Source: Balanoglossus misakiensis (lineage: Eukaryota > Hemichordata). From it: DNA of 64,000 nt. The notes under the pieces were generated by a model, which saw only the letters and a list, made by a program, of their open reading frames with translations, had not been told where the DNA came from and ran no database searches. How positions within the stretch are numbered: the stretch's first letter is position 1; every line of letters begins with the position of its first letter. Of this stretch, positions 53,073-64,000 are shown piece by piece. A program made the position numbers and the translations under genes. The stretch is taken from contig CM082595.2 of NCBI GenBank assembly GCA_040954595.2, forward strand, positions 8,432,001-8,496,000, given 5' to 3'.

Positions 53073-55449
53073 ATTTTTGGATGATTTTCAAGAGCTCAAA
53101 CCCATGATTTTTTTCCCAATAATGTGAAGAGATGTTGAACTTTCGCAAAGTCTAAAAATAATCATTTTTGGACGATTTTCAGGACCTATAACCAATGACT
53201 TTTTTCAAAAATGTGAAGAAAATTTGATCTTTCGCAATGTGGAAAAATTGTTATTTTTGGATGATTTCATTAGCTATAACCCATGATTTTTTTCAAAAAA
53301 GGGAAGAAATTTTGAACTTTCGCAAAGTCGAATAAATTTTATTTTTGGACGATTTTCATGAGCTGTAACTCATGATTTGTTTCAAAAAATGAAGAAATTT
53401 TGAACTTTTGCAATGTGGAAAAATTGTATTTTTTTGATGATTTTCATAAGCTATAACGCATGATTTTTTTCAAAAATGTGAAGAAATTTTGAAATTTCGC
53501 TTAGTCGAAAAATTGTCATTTTTGGACGATTTTCATGAGCTGTAACTCATGATTTTTTTCAAAAAATGAAGAAATTTTGAACTTTCGCAATGTGTAAAAA
53601 TTGTATCTTTTGATGATTTTCATAAGCTATAACCCATGATTTTTTTCAAAAAGTGAAGAAATTTTGAAATTTCGCAAAGTCTAAAAATAGTCATTTTTGA
53701 ACGATTTTCTGGACCTATAACCCATTATTTTCTTCAAAAAATGAAGAAATTTTGAAATTTCGCAAAGTCGAAAAAATTGTTATGTTTGGGTGATTTTCAT
53801 GACCCATGATTTTTTTCAAAAAATGAAGAAATTTTGAACTTTCGCAATGTGGAAAAATTGTCATTTTTGGATGATTTTCATTAGCTATAACCCATGATTT
53901 TTTTCAAAAAAGGGAAGAAATTTTGAACTTTCGCAAAGTCGAAAAATTTTTATTTTTGGACGATTTTCATGATTTTTTTCAAAAAATTAAGAAATTTTGA
54001 AATTTCGCAAAGTTGAAAAATTGTATTTTTGAGATGATTTTCATAAGCTATAACGCATGATTTTTTTCAAAAATGTGAAGAAATTTTCAAATTTCGCAAA
54101 GTCGAAAAATTGTCATTTTTGGACGATTTTCATGAGCTGTAACTCATGATTTTTTTCAAAAAATGAAGAAATTTTGAACTTTCGCAGTGTGGAAAAATTG
54201 TATTTTTTTGATGATTTTCATAAGCTATAACGCATGATTTTTTTCACAAATGTGAAGAAATTTTGAAATTTTGCAAAGTCGAAAAATTGTCATTTTTGGA
54301 CGATTTTCATGAGCTGTAACTCATGATTTTTTTCAAAAAATGAAGAAATTTTGAACTTTCGCAATGTGGAAACATTGTATTTTTTTGATGATTTTCATAA
54401 GCTATAACGCATGATTTTTTTCAAAAATGTGAAGAAATTTTGAAATTTCGCAAAGTCGAAAAATTGTCATTTTTGGACGATTTTCATGAGCTGTAACTCA
54501 TGATTTTTTTCAAAAAATGAAGAAATTTTGAACTTTCGCAATGAGGAAAAATTGTACCTTTTGATGATTTTCATAAGCTATAACCCATGATTTTTTTCAA
54601 AAAGTGAAGAAATTTTGAAATTTCGCAATGTCGAAAAAATTGTTATGTTTGGGTGATTTTCATGACCCATGATTTTTTTCAAAAAATGAAGAAATTTTGA
54701 ACTTTCGCAATGTGGAAAAATTGTCATTTTTGGATGATTTTCATGAGCTATAACGAATGATTTTTTTCTTCAAAAATGTGAAAAAATGTTGAACGTTCGC
54801 AATGTTGAAAAATTGTCATTTTGGGATGATGTTCATGGGCTATAACCCTTGATTTTTTTTCTTCAAAAATGTAAAGAAAATTTGAACTTTCGCAATGTGG
54901 AAAAATTGTCATTTTTGGATGATTTTCATTAGCTATAACCCATGATTTTTTTTCAAAAAAGTGAAGAAATTTTGAACTTTCGCAAAGTCTAAAAATAGTC
55001 ATTTTTGGACTATTTTCAGGACCTATAACCCATGATTTTCTTCAGAAAATGATGAAATTTTGAAATTTCGCATAGTCGAATTTTTTTTTATTTTAGGTGA
55101 TATTAATGACCCATGATTTTTTCAAAAAAGTGAAGAAATGTTGAAATTTCGCAAAGTCGAAAAATTGTCATTTTTGCATAATGTTCATGAGCTATAACCC
55201 ATGATTTTTTTCTTTTGAAATTTCGCAAAGTAACTCATGATTTTTTCAAAAAATGAAGAAATTTTGAACTTTCGCAAAGACGAACAATTGTCATTTTTAA
55301 ATGATTTTCATGAGCTATAACGCATGATTTTTTTCTTCAAAAATGTGAAAAACGATTGAACTTTCGCAAAGTCGAAAAATACACATTTTTGGACAATTTT
55401 CATGAGCTGTAGCCCAAGAAATTTCGAACTTTCGCAAAGTCGATTTTTT
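53073..55449 (+). repeat. Satellite, segment 11
   Basis: About 27 units of the 88-bp satellite. Blocks alternate between variants with GCAATGTGG and GCAAAGTCG, forming local two-unit (about 175-bp) repeats around 53.4-54.6 kb. Confidence 0.92.
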
Positions 55450-56959
55450 AGGTCCCATTGGTATAGGCCTATATACCATGGGACCTTATGGGATGGGTTG
55501 CGTCTGTGTGTATGTATGGATGGATGGATGTATGTATGGATGTATGTCTGTATGTCCGTCCACATCAAAAACTTAAAAACCGCTGCGCGTATCACCTCAA
55601 TATGTGGTGTGTATGTGCAGGCAGGGCTGTAGATGGGAGTTTGTCCAAACGAAGTTGCCAGGCCCAAAAATATGCAAATTAGCTGGAAAAATGTGAAATT
55701 TATCAAAACTCTGTAAGTCAACAACTACTCGTCAGATTGCTTTAAAAATTGGTATGCATGCACCTTAGGCCAAAAAAAAAAGAGTTTTGTTTAGCGTCCT
55801 CGCGCGCGTCACTTTTAAACATGCGCGTCGAGGCTTTTTTTTCGTAATTTTCGAACCCGGAAATCAAGTTTGCCAGTGTTTTCTCCAGGACGCGCGATCG
55901 CGCGTTTCCCCCTCTTTTACACTTGAAGCGCCCCTTGTAACAATTTCAGGGGGCGACAATCGCCCCTTCGTGAGCAGCCCACCCGGCCAGTACTTGCGCG
56001 TCCAAGCCTCAATAGCACGCACCGTCAGTCAAAACACTGGGAAAACGGCCGATATTACTGCGTGCTGGCCTATACATTTTAACTTCCCACCCCCCAAAAC
56101 TATGTTGTATATGACTTTCACATTCATTTACGTGTAATTTAGCTCCAGGGCTATAGTGTGCAATTGTTGGAACAGCCTATCTGGATGCCGTCTAAATTTA
56201 GAGCACACACTCTGCACTCGTACTCAAGTGAACTTGTTGTTATGGCGACTTTTGAAATTGGGTTGGCAGAACGTAACAATTTTATGCAAATTAAAGAAAC
56301 TGCGTTCCTGCCATGGCGATTATCAAGAATGTATCAGTTTTCCATGACCTTGTTTTCTTACTTAGGAAGGAAAGTCATTCAATAAGTACACAGACTGTTT
56401 ATTTGAGTAGTGTGCCTAGCCACAGATGGGGAAGTGTAGGCAGAAACTAATATTTTGGCAGCTATAAAACTGAAACTTTTAAAATCAAACAAGAAGTTTT
56501 TTTCTCAGGTATAGTATTAAAGAAAGACACTTGTTTTTGCAGTTGCATTTATTTTATTCATTTCACTCTACTTGCCAGGGGAGCAGTTAATCAGTCACTC
56601 TCCTACCACTTGTGTAATTAATTTCAGGAGAGTTATTTTTCAGCTCTCCAGCATTTTTTAAATTACATGCCCTGAAAGTTATGCAAGCTGGTGTCTTCCT
56701 CTGCAAAATCTACTAATTTAAAGTAGAAAAAACTGTAACTGTTAATATGTTGTCAAGTTCACATGTAAAATGTTGTAATTTACTTATGCTTTTTTTAATA
56801 TGGAATGAAGGCAGTTAGTAAGTTAACCTTCAAAATTGTCATTCCTTGATGTTTACCTAATTAACATAAATTATGCAAATCATGATTCCCCCCTACTTTG
56901 ACCAAATCCCCCCTTAATTTTGGACTATCAAAGAAATATTTGCTGTTCTTGTTTCGCAG

Positions 56960-56992
<33 letters not shown>

Positions 56993-58015
56993 AGCCGCGT
57001 CACCGCATCAATTTTGAGATTTTGCTTGGACGCTAAACAAAACTCTTTTTTTTTTTGGCCTTATGTCAACCTCACATCGACCTGTAAGTGTTAAGTTGAT
57101 ATCATGGATGTTTTATTTTTTATGAATTTTTTAGTATTTTTATTAAATTTATACCTTTACTTATACCTCTATGGTTAAGCTATGTCCACGTCTTATTTTG
57201 GAATTCTGGTCTGTGCAATAGTCCTGTACAGTGACTGTCTATTGGTCAGTGAGCACAATGGGGCCAAAATAAAAGGCAAATTTTTGGGCTCACCTGTAAC
57301 ACCTGCTTAACACATTAATTATGTGCATACCTAATTCCGGGCTAACTAACAGGGCTAGAGGTTTCGTTCTAGTGGGACATGGACCAGTATAGGGTCAAAA
57401 TTTCTTGCCAAAATTTTCGGTGACCTCAGGTTACCTTTGACCTACTTTCCAATATCTCGGCATCCAGAGCAGGTACAGACTTGGCGTTTGGAGGGTTGGG
57501 ACTAAAATTGAAAAGCCAAAATTGGGGGTCACCTGTGACACCTGCATATCTCATTAATTATGTGCATACCTAATTCCAGGCTAACCAATAAGGCTATAGG
57601 TTTGGTTTTTGTTGAACATGGACCAGTAAAGGATCAAAATTTCTTGCCCAAATTTTGCATGACCTCAGGTGACCTTTGACCTACTTTATCATATCTTGGC
57701 ATCCAGAGCAGGTACAGACTTGGCGTTTGGAGGGTTGGGACTAAAATTGAAAAGCCAAAATTGGGGGTCACCTGTGACACCTGCATATCTCATTAATTAT
57801 GTGCATACCTAATTCCAGGCTAACCAATAAGGCTATAGGTTTGGTTTTTGTTGAACATGGACCAGTAAAGGGTCAAAATTTCTTGCCCAAATTTTGCATG
57901 ACCTCAGGTGACCTTTGACCTACTTTTCCATATCTTGGCATCCATAGCAGATATGCTTATTGCTATGTTGCTATGTGCTATGTCCTTAAATGGGACCACA
58001 GTGTCCTTGACGCTA
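55450..58015 (-). mobile_element. Composite element H3 (239-bp family, reverse orientation), carrying a Harbinger-like insertion
   Basis: It starts with the palindrome GGTCCCATTGGTATAGG ... CCATGGGACC (55451-55485), then a TATG/GGAT microsatellite and the unique segment. A 1293-bp insertion follows at 55768. Then the rest of the unique segment and about two and a half 239-bp units (57.29-57.94 kb) end in GTCCTTGACGCTA (58015). Confidence 0.8.
55768..57060. mobile_element. Non-autonomous PIF/Harbinger-like DNA transposon, 1293 bp
   Basis: Terminal inverted repeats of 32-33 bp begin GGCC, a run of 10 (left) or 11 (right) A, then GAGTTTTGTTTAGCGTCC. Flanks are TTA on both sides. Paralogous copies at about 60,034 and 62,768 have a single TTA at this point, proving the empty site. 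A GGCC-type end with TTA duplication is characteristic of the PIF/Harbinger superfamily. Inside are a CpG-rich left part, a long A run (56,959-56,991) and no transposase. Confidence 0.82.
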
Positions 58016-59199
58016 TTTTTTTAATTTTTGGATGATTTTCAAGAGCTCAAACCCATGATTTTTTTCCCAATAATGTGAAGAGATGTTGAACTTTCGCAAA
58101 GTCTAAAAGTAGTCATTTTTGGACGATTTTCAGGACCTATAACCCATTATTTTCTTCAAAAAATGAAGAAATTTTGAACTTTCGCAAAGACGAAAAATTG
58201 TCATTTTTGGATGATTTTCATGAGCTATAACGCATGATTTTTTTCTTCAAAAATGTGAAAAAATGTTGAACGTTCGCAATGTTGAAAAATTGTCATTTTG
58301 GGATGATGTTCATGGGCTATAACCCTTGATTTTTTTTCTTCAAAAATGTGAAGAAATTTTGAACTTTCGCAAAGATGAAAAATTGTCATTTTTGGATGAT
58401 TTTCATGATCTATAACGCATGATTTTTTCCTTAAAAAATGTGAAGAAATTTTGAACTTTCGCAATGTGGAAAAATTGTCATTTTTGGATGATTTTCATGA
58501 TCTATAACCCATGATTTTTTTCTTCAAAACTGTGAAGAAATTTTGAACTTTCGCATAATCGAAAAATACTCTTTTTTGGGTGATTTTCATGAGCTGTTAC
58601 TCATGATTTTTTCAAAAATGAAGAAATTTTGAACTTTCGCAAAGACGAAAAATTGTCATTTTGTGGATGATTTTCATGAGCTATAACGCATGATTTTTTT
58701 CTTCAAAAATGTAAAGAAAATTTGAACTTTCGCAATATGAAAAAATTTTCATTTATTGATGATTTGCATTAGCTATAACCCATGATTTTCTTCAAAAATT
58801 TGAAGAAAATTTGATAATTCGCAATGTGGAAAAATTGTCATTTATGGATGATTTTCATTAGCTATAACCCATGATTTTTTTCAAAAAAGGGAAGAAATTT
58901 TGAACTTTCGCAAAGTCGAACATTTTTCATTTTCGGACGATTTTCATTAGCTGTAACTCATGATTTTTTTCAAAAAATTAAGAAATTTTGAAATTTCGCA
59001 AAGTTGAAAAATTGTATTTTTGAGATGATTTTCATAAGCTATAACGCATGATTTTTTTCAAAAATGTGAAGAAATTTTGAAATTTCGCAGAGTCGAAAAA
59101 TTGTCATTTTTGGACGATTTTCATGAGCTGTAACTCATGATTTTTTTCAAAAAATGAAGAAATTTTGAACTTTCGCAATGTGGAAAAATTGTATTTTTT
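58016..59199 (+). repeat. Satellite, segment 12 (start of higher-order unit 1)
   Basis: About 13 satellite units. The 58016-60749 interval is repeated at 60750-63722 and begins again at 63723. Confidence 0.9.
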
Positions 59200-59328
59200 A
59201 GGTCCCATTGGTATAGGCCTATATACCATGGGACCTTATGGGATGGGTTGCGTCTGTGTGTATGTATGGATGGATGGATGGATGTATGTATGGATGTATG
59301 TCTGTATGTCCGTCCACATCAAAAACAT
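59200..59328 (-). mobile_element. Composite element tip H4 (hairpin and microsatellite only)
   Basis: It has the same hairpin and microsatellite as H3 but stops after CACATCAAAAACATCA and returns to satellite. A truncated copy, repeated at 61935. Confidence 0.8.
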
Positions 59329-59718
59329 CAGAAATTTCGCATAGTCGAATTTTTTTTTATTTTAGGTGATATTAATGACCCATGATTTTTTAAAAAAAGT
59401 GAAGAAATGTTGAAATTTCGCAAAGTCGAAAAATTGTCATTTTTGCATAATGTTCATGAACTATAACCCATGATTTTTTTCTTTTGAAATTTCGCAAAGT
59501 AACTCATGATTTTTTCAAAAAATGAAGAAATTTTGAACTTTCGCAAAGACGAAAAATTGTCATTTTTAAATGATTTTCATGAGCTATAACGCATGATTTT
59601 TTTCTTCAAAAATGTGAAAAACGATTGAACTTTCGCAAAGTCGAAAAATACACATTTTTGGACAATTTTCATGAGCTGTAGCCCAAGAAATTTCGAACTT
59701 TCGCAAAGTCGATTTTTT
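59329..59718 (+). repeat. Satellite, segment 13
   Basis: About four satellite units, matching the stretch before H3 (from about 55,060). Confidence 0.88.
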
Positions 59719-60749
59719 AGGTCCCATTGGTATAGGCCTATATACCATGGGACCTTATGGGATGGGTTGCGTCTGTGTGTATGTATGGATGGATGGATGT
59801 ATGTATGGATGTATGTCTGTATGTCCGTCCACATCAAAAACTTAAAAACCGCTGCGCGTATCACCTCAATATGTGGTGTGTAGGTGCAGGCAGGGCTGTA
59901 GATGGGAGTTTGTCCAAACGAAGTTGCCAGGCCCAAAAATATGCAAATTAGCTGGAAAAATGTGAAATTTATCAAAACTCTGTAAGTCAACAACTACTCG
60001 TCAGATTGCTTTAAAAATTGGTATGCATGTACCTTATGTCAACCTCACATCGACCTGTAAGTGTTAAGTTGATATCATTGATGTTTTATTTTTTATGAAT
60101 TTTTTAGTATTTTTATTAAATTTATACCTTTACTTATACCTCTATGGTTAAGCTATGTCCACGTCTTATTTTGGAATTCTGGTCTGTGCAATAGTCCTGT
60201 ACAGTGACTGTCTATTGGTCAGTGAGCACAATGGGGTCAAAATAAAAGGCAAATTTTTGGGCTCACCTGTAACACCTGCTTAACACATTAATTATGTGCA
60301 TACCTAATTCCGGGCTAACTAACAGGGCTAGAGGTTTCGTTCTAGTGGGACATGGACCAGTATAGGGTCAAAATTTCTTGCCAAAATTTTGGGTGACCTC
60401 AGGTGACCTTTGACCTACTTTCCAATATCTCGGCATCCAGAGCAGGTACAGACTTGGCGTTTGGAGGGTTGGGACTAAAATTGAAAAGCCAAAAATGGGG
60501 GTCACCTGTGACACCTGCATATCTCATTAATTATGTGCATACCTAATTCCAGGCTAACCAATAAGGCTATAGGTTTGGTTTTTGTTGAACATGGACCAGT
60601 AAAGGGTCAAAATTTCTTGCCCAAATTTTGCATGACCTCAGGTGACCTTTGACCTACTTTTCCATATCTTGGCATCCATAGCAGATATGCTTATTGCTAT
60701 GTTGCTATGTGCTATGTCCTTAAATGGGACCACAGTGTCCTTGACGCTA
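59719..60749 (-). mobile_element. Composite element H5 (239-bp family), no Harbinger insertion, one repeat fewer
   Basis: Same as H3 without the 1293-bp insertion. From TTATGTCAACC (60034) to TGCTATGTTG (60695) it is 661 bp, against 900 bp in H3 and H7. The difference is exactly 239 bp, one repeat unit. Confidence 0.85.
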
Positions 60750-61934
60750 TTTTTTTTAATTTTTGGATGATTTTCAAGAGCTCAAACCCATGATTTTTTT
60801 CCCAATAATGTGAAGAGATGTTGAACTTTCGCAAAGTCTAAAAGTAGTCATTTTTGGACGATTTTCAGGACCTATAACCCATTATTTTCTTCAAAAAATG
60901 AAGAAATTTTGAACTTTCGCAAAGACGAAAAATTGTCATTTTTGGATGATTTTCATGAGCTATAACGCATGATTTTTTTCTTCAAAAATGTGAAAAAATG
61001 TTGAACGTTCGCAATGTTGAAAAATTGTCATTTTGGGATGATGTTCATGGGCTATAACCCTTGATTTTTTTTCTTCAAAAATGTGAAGAAATTTTGAACT
61101 TTCGCAAAGATGAAAAATTGTCATTTTTGGATGATTTTCATGATCTATAACGCATGATTTTTTCCTTAAAAAATGTGAAGAAATTTTGAACTTTCGCAAT
61201 GTGGAAAAATTGTCATTTTTGGATGATTTTCATGATCTATAACCCATGATTTTTTTCTTCAAAACTGTGAAGAAATTTTGAACTTTCGCATAATCGAAAA
61301 ATACTCTTTTTTGGGTGATTTTCATGAGCTGTTACTCATGATTTTTTCAAAAATGAAGAAATTTTGAACTTTCGCAAAGACGAAAAATTGTCATTTTCTG
61401 GATGATTTTCATGAGCTATAACGCATGATTTTTTTCTTCAAAAATGTAAAGAAAATTTGAACTTTCGCAATATGAAAAAAAATTCATTTATTGATGATTT
61501 GCATTAGCTATAACCCATTATTTTCTTCAAAAATTTGAAGAAAATTTGATAATTCGCAATGTGGAAAAATTGTCATTTATGGATGATTTTCATTAGCTAT
61601 AACCCATGATTTTTTTCAAAAAAGGGAAGAAATTTTGAACTTTCGCAAAGTCGAACATTTTTCATTTTCGGACGATTTTCATTAGCTGTAACTCATGATT
61701 TTTTTCAAAAAATTAAGAATTTTTGAAATTTCTTAAAGTTGAAAAATTGTATTTTTAAGATGATTTTCATAAGCTATAACGCATGATTTTTTTCAAAAAT
61801 GTGAAGAAATTTTGAAATTTCGCAGAGTCGAAAAATTGTCATTTTTGGACGATTTTCATGAGCTGTAACTCATGATTTTTTTCAAAAAATGAAGAAATTT
61901 TGAACTTTCGCAATGTGGAAAAATTGTATTTTTT
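60750..61934 (+). repeat. Satellite, segment 14 (start of higher-order unit 2)
   Basis: Near-identical to segment 12 at an offset of 2734 bp. Confidence 0.9.
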
Positions 61935-62064
61935 AGGTCCCATTGGTATAGGCCTATATACCATGTGACCTTATGGGATGGGTTGCGTCTGTGTGTATGT
62001 ATGGATGGATGGATGGATGTATGTATGGATGTATGTCTGTATGTCCGTCCACATCAAAAACATC
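61935..62064 (-). mobile_element. Composite element tip H6 (copy of H4)
   Basis: Hairpin plus microsatellite, truncated at the same base as H4. One arm carries CCATGTGACC in place of CCATGGGACC. Confidence 0.8.
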
Positions 62065-62452
62065 AGAAATTTCGCATAGTCGAATTTTTTTTATTTTAGG
62101 TGATATTAATGACCCATGATTTTTTCAAAAAAGTGAAGAAATGTTGAAATTTCGCAAAGTCGAAAAATTGTCATTTTTGCATAATGTTCATGAGCTATAA
62201 CCCATGATTTTTTTCTTTTGAAATTTCGCAAAGTAACTCATGATTTTTTCAAAAAATGAAGAAATTTTGAACTTTCGCAAAGACGAAAAATTGTCATTTT
62301 TAAATGATTTTCATGAGCTATAACGCATGATTTTTTTCTTCAAAAATGTGAAAAACGATTGAACTTTCGCAAAGTCGAAAAATACACATTTTTGGACAAT
62401 TTTCATGAGCTGTAGCCCAAGAAATTTCGAACTTTCGCAAAGTCGATTTTTT
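62065..62452 (+). repeat. Satellite, segment 15
   Basis: Copy of segment 13. Confidence 0.88.
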
Positions 62453-63722
62453 AGGTCCCATTGGTATAGGCCTATATACCATGGGACCTTATGGGATGGG
62501 TTGCGTCTGTGTGTATGTATGGATGGATGGATGTATGTATGGATGTATGTCTGTATGTCCGTCCACATCAAAAACTTAAAAACCGCTGCGCGTATCACCT
62601 CAATATGTGGTGTGTAGGTGCAGGCAGGGCTGTAGATGGGAGTTTGTCCAAACGAAGTTGCCAGGCCCAAAAATATGCAAATTAGCTGGAAAAATGTGAA
62701 ATTTATCAAAACTCTGTAAGTCAACAACTACTCGTCAGATTGCTTTAAAAATTGGTATGCATGTACCTTATGTCAACCTCACATCGACCTGTAAGTGTTA
62801 AGTTGATATCATGGATGTTTTATTTTTTATGAATTTTTTAGTATTTTTATTAAATTTATACCTTTACTTATACCTGTATGGTTAAGCTATGTCCACGTCT
62901 TATTTTGGAATTCTGGTCTGTGCAATAGTCCTGTACAGTGACTGTCTATTGGTCAGTGAGCACAATGGGGTCAAAATAAAAGGCAAATTTTTGGGCTCAC
63001 CTGTAACACCTGCTTAACACATTAATTATGTGCATACCTAATTCCGGGCTAACTAACAGGGCTAGAGGTTTCGTTCTAGTGGGACATGGACCAGTATAGG
63101 GTCAAAATTTCTTGCCAAAATTTTGGGTGACCTCAGGTGACCTTTGACCTACTTTCCAATATCTCGGCATCCAGAGCAGGTACAGACTTGGCGTTTGGAG
63201 GGTTGGGACTAAAATTGAAAAGCCAAAATTGGGGGTCACCTGTGACACCTGCATATCTCATTAATTATGTGCATACCTAATTCCAGGCTAACCAATAAGG
63301 CTATAGGTTTGGTTTTTGTTGAACATGGACCAGTAAAGGATCAAAATTTCTTGCCCAAATTTTGCATGACCTCAGGTGACCTTTGACCTACTTTATCATA
63401 TCTTGGCATCCAGAGCAGGTACAGACTTGGCGTTTGGAGGGTTGGGACTAAAATTGAAAAGCCAAAATTGGGGGTCACCTGTGACACCTGCATATCTCAT
63501 TAATTATGTGCATACCTAATTCCAGGCTAACCAATAAGGCTATAGGTTTGGTTTTTGTTGAACATGGACCAGTAAAGGGTCAAAATTTCTTGCCCAAATT
63601 TTGCATGACCTCAGGTGACCTTTGACCTACTTTTCCATATCTTGGCATCCATAGCAGATATGCTTATTGCTATGTTGCTATGTGCTATGTCCTTAAATGG
63701 GACCACAGTGTCCTTGACGCTA
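62453..63722 (-). mobile_element. Composite element H7 (239-bp family)
   Basis: Copy of H5 with one additional 239-bp unit (62768 to 63668 is 900 bp). The paralogous Harbinger site is empty. Confidence 0.85.
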
Positions 63723-64000
63723 TTTTTTTAATTTTTGGATGATTTTCAAGAGCTCAAACCCATGATTTTTTTCCCAATAATGTGAAGAGATGTTGAACTT
63801 TCGCAAAGTCTAAAAGTAGTCATTTTTGGACGATTTTCAGGACCTATAACCCATTATTTTCTTCAAAAAATGAAGAAATTTTGAACTTTCGCAAAGACGA
63901 AAAATTGTCATTTTTGGATGATTTTCATGAGCTATAACGCATGATTTTTTTCTTCAAAAATGTGAAAAAATGTTGAACGTTCGCAATGTTGAAAAATTGT
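63723..64000 (+). repeat. Satellite, segment 16 (start of a third higher-order unit)
   Basis: Continues as at 58016 and 60750 and is cut by the window end. Confidence 0.88.

Noticed and set aside
55787-56137. 116-aa frame in the Harbinger-like element
   Set aside because: It begins in the TIR, with no similarity to Harbinger transposase or its Myb-like partner recognised; the element looks non-autonomous.
54748-61199. Minus-strand frames at 54748, 58225 and 60960
   Set aside because: Same satellite translation artefact.
17385-64000. CRISPR array
   Set aside because: Regular spacing suggested it, but whole units are repetitive, not repeats separated by unique spacers, and the DNA is clearly eukaryotic.
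17385-64000. CENP-B box in the 88-bp satellite
   Set aside because: TTTCGCAAAGTCGAAA has TTCG at the right place but lacks the fixed A and CGGG of the consensus.
1-64000. tRNA and rRNA genes
   Set aside because: None recognised by eye on either strand. The only tRNA-related sequence is the primer-binding site at 20334.

Overview
The window looks like repeat-rich nuclear DNA of a marine invertebrate, most likely a deuterostome (hemichordate, echinoderm or cephalochordate). It is AT-rich and has spliced-looking genes. It carries LINEs of three lineages, a DIRS-type element, a Ty3/gypsy element with the Gmr1-type order (integrase before reverse transcriptase, an order reported from deuterostomes), TIR DNA transposons and about 46 kb of satellite. 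No ordinary host housekeeping gene, rRNA or tRNA gene was recognised. The taxon is inferred from element types only.

Left part (1-17.4 kb). A decayed minus-strand L1/Tx1-like LINE fills 1-4.64 kb. From 5.77 to 14.25 kb lies a mosaic. A promoter-like stretch and a Thr/Ser-rich first exon (5922) are cut by a plus-strand LINE (6.04-7.81 kb). The exon resumes in frame and ends at a strong splice donor, and a phase-matched acceptor leads into a CCHC zinc-knuckle exon (8555-9085). A truncated DIRS-like retrotransposon (about 9.24-11.83 kb) interrupts the following DNA. After it come an unrecognised 171-aa protein with a Cys/His cluster and a truncated, frameshifted protein resembling the N-terminal region of protein-primed PolB of Polinton/adintovirus/bidnavirus-type elements. 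A 217-bp inverted repeat follows. I read this as a possible fossil of a PolB-encoding virus or Polinton-like element broken by later retrotransposons. From 14.5 to 17.4 kb there is non-coding DNA with tandem duplications.

Right part (17.4-64 kb). An 85-92-bp satellite, always in the same orientation, forms the background. Inserted in it are: (a) a full-length Gmr1-like LTR element (19751-25770) with LTRs that look identical; (b) two copies of a 5.6-kb block holding an 805-bp solo LTR, a composite hairpin/microsatellite/239-bp-tandem-repeat element and an L2/CR1-like LINE fragment; (c) inside the second block, a 5.3-kb TIR transposon (40831-46120) with a two-exon gene for an unrecognised transposase-like protein and a second gene on the other strand; (d) two further composite elements with the same architecture but different hairpins (48.2-50.55 and 51.3-53.07 kb); (e) a 2734-bp higher-order repeat at the right end, one copy of which carries a 1293-bp Harbinger-like non-autonomous transposon with a clear empty site.

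The most interesting signals are these. The 239-bp repeats each hold three AGGTCA half-sites arranged as a nuclear-receptor DR1 plus DR4. Composite Helentron/HINE-like elements share an architecture across three sequence families. The young Gmr1-like element has a SCAN-like capsid region. The PolB-associated fossil and the unclassified 5.3-kb TIR transposon are the other two.
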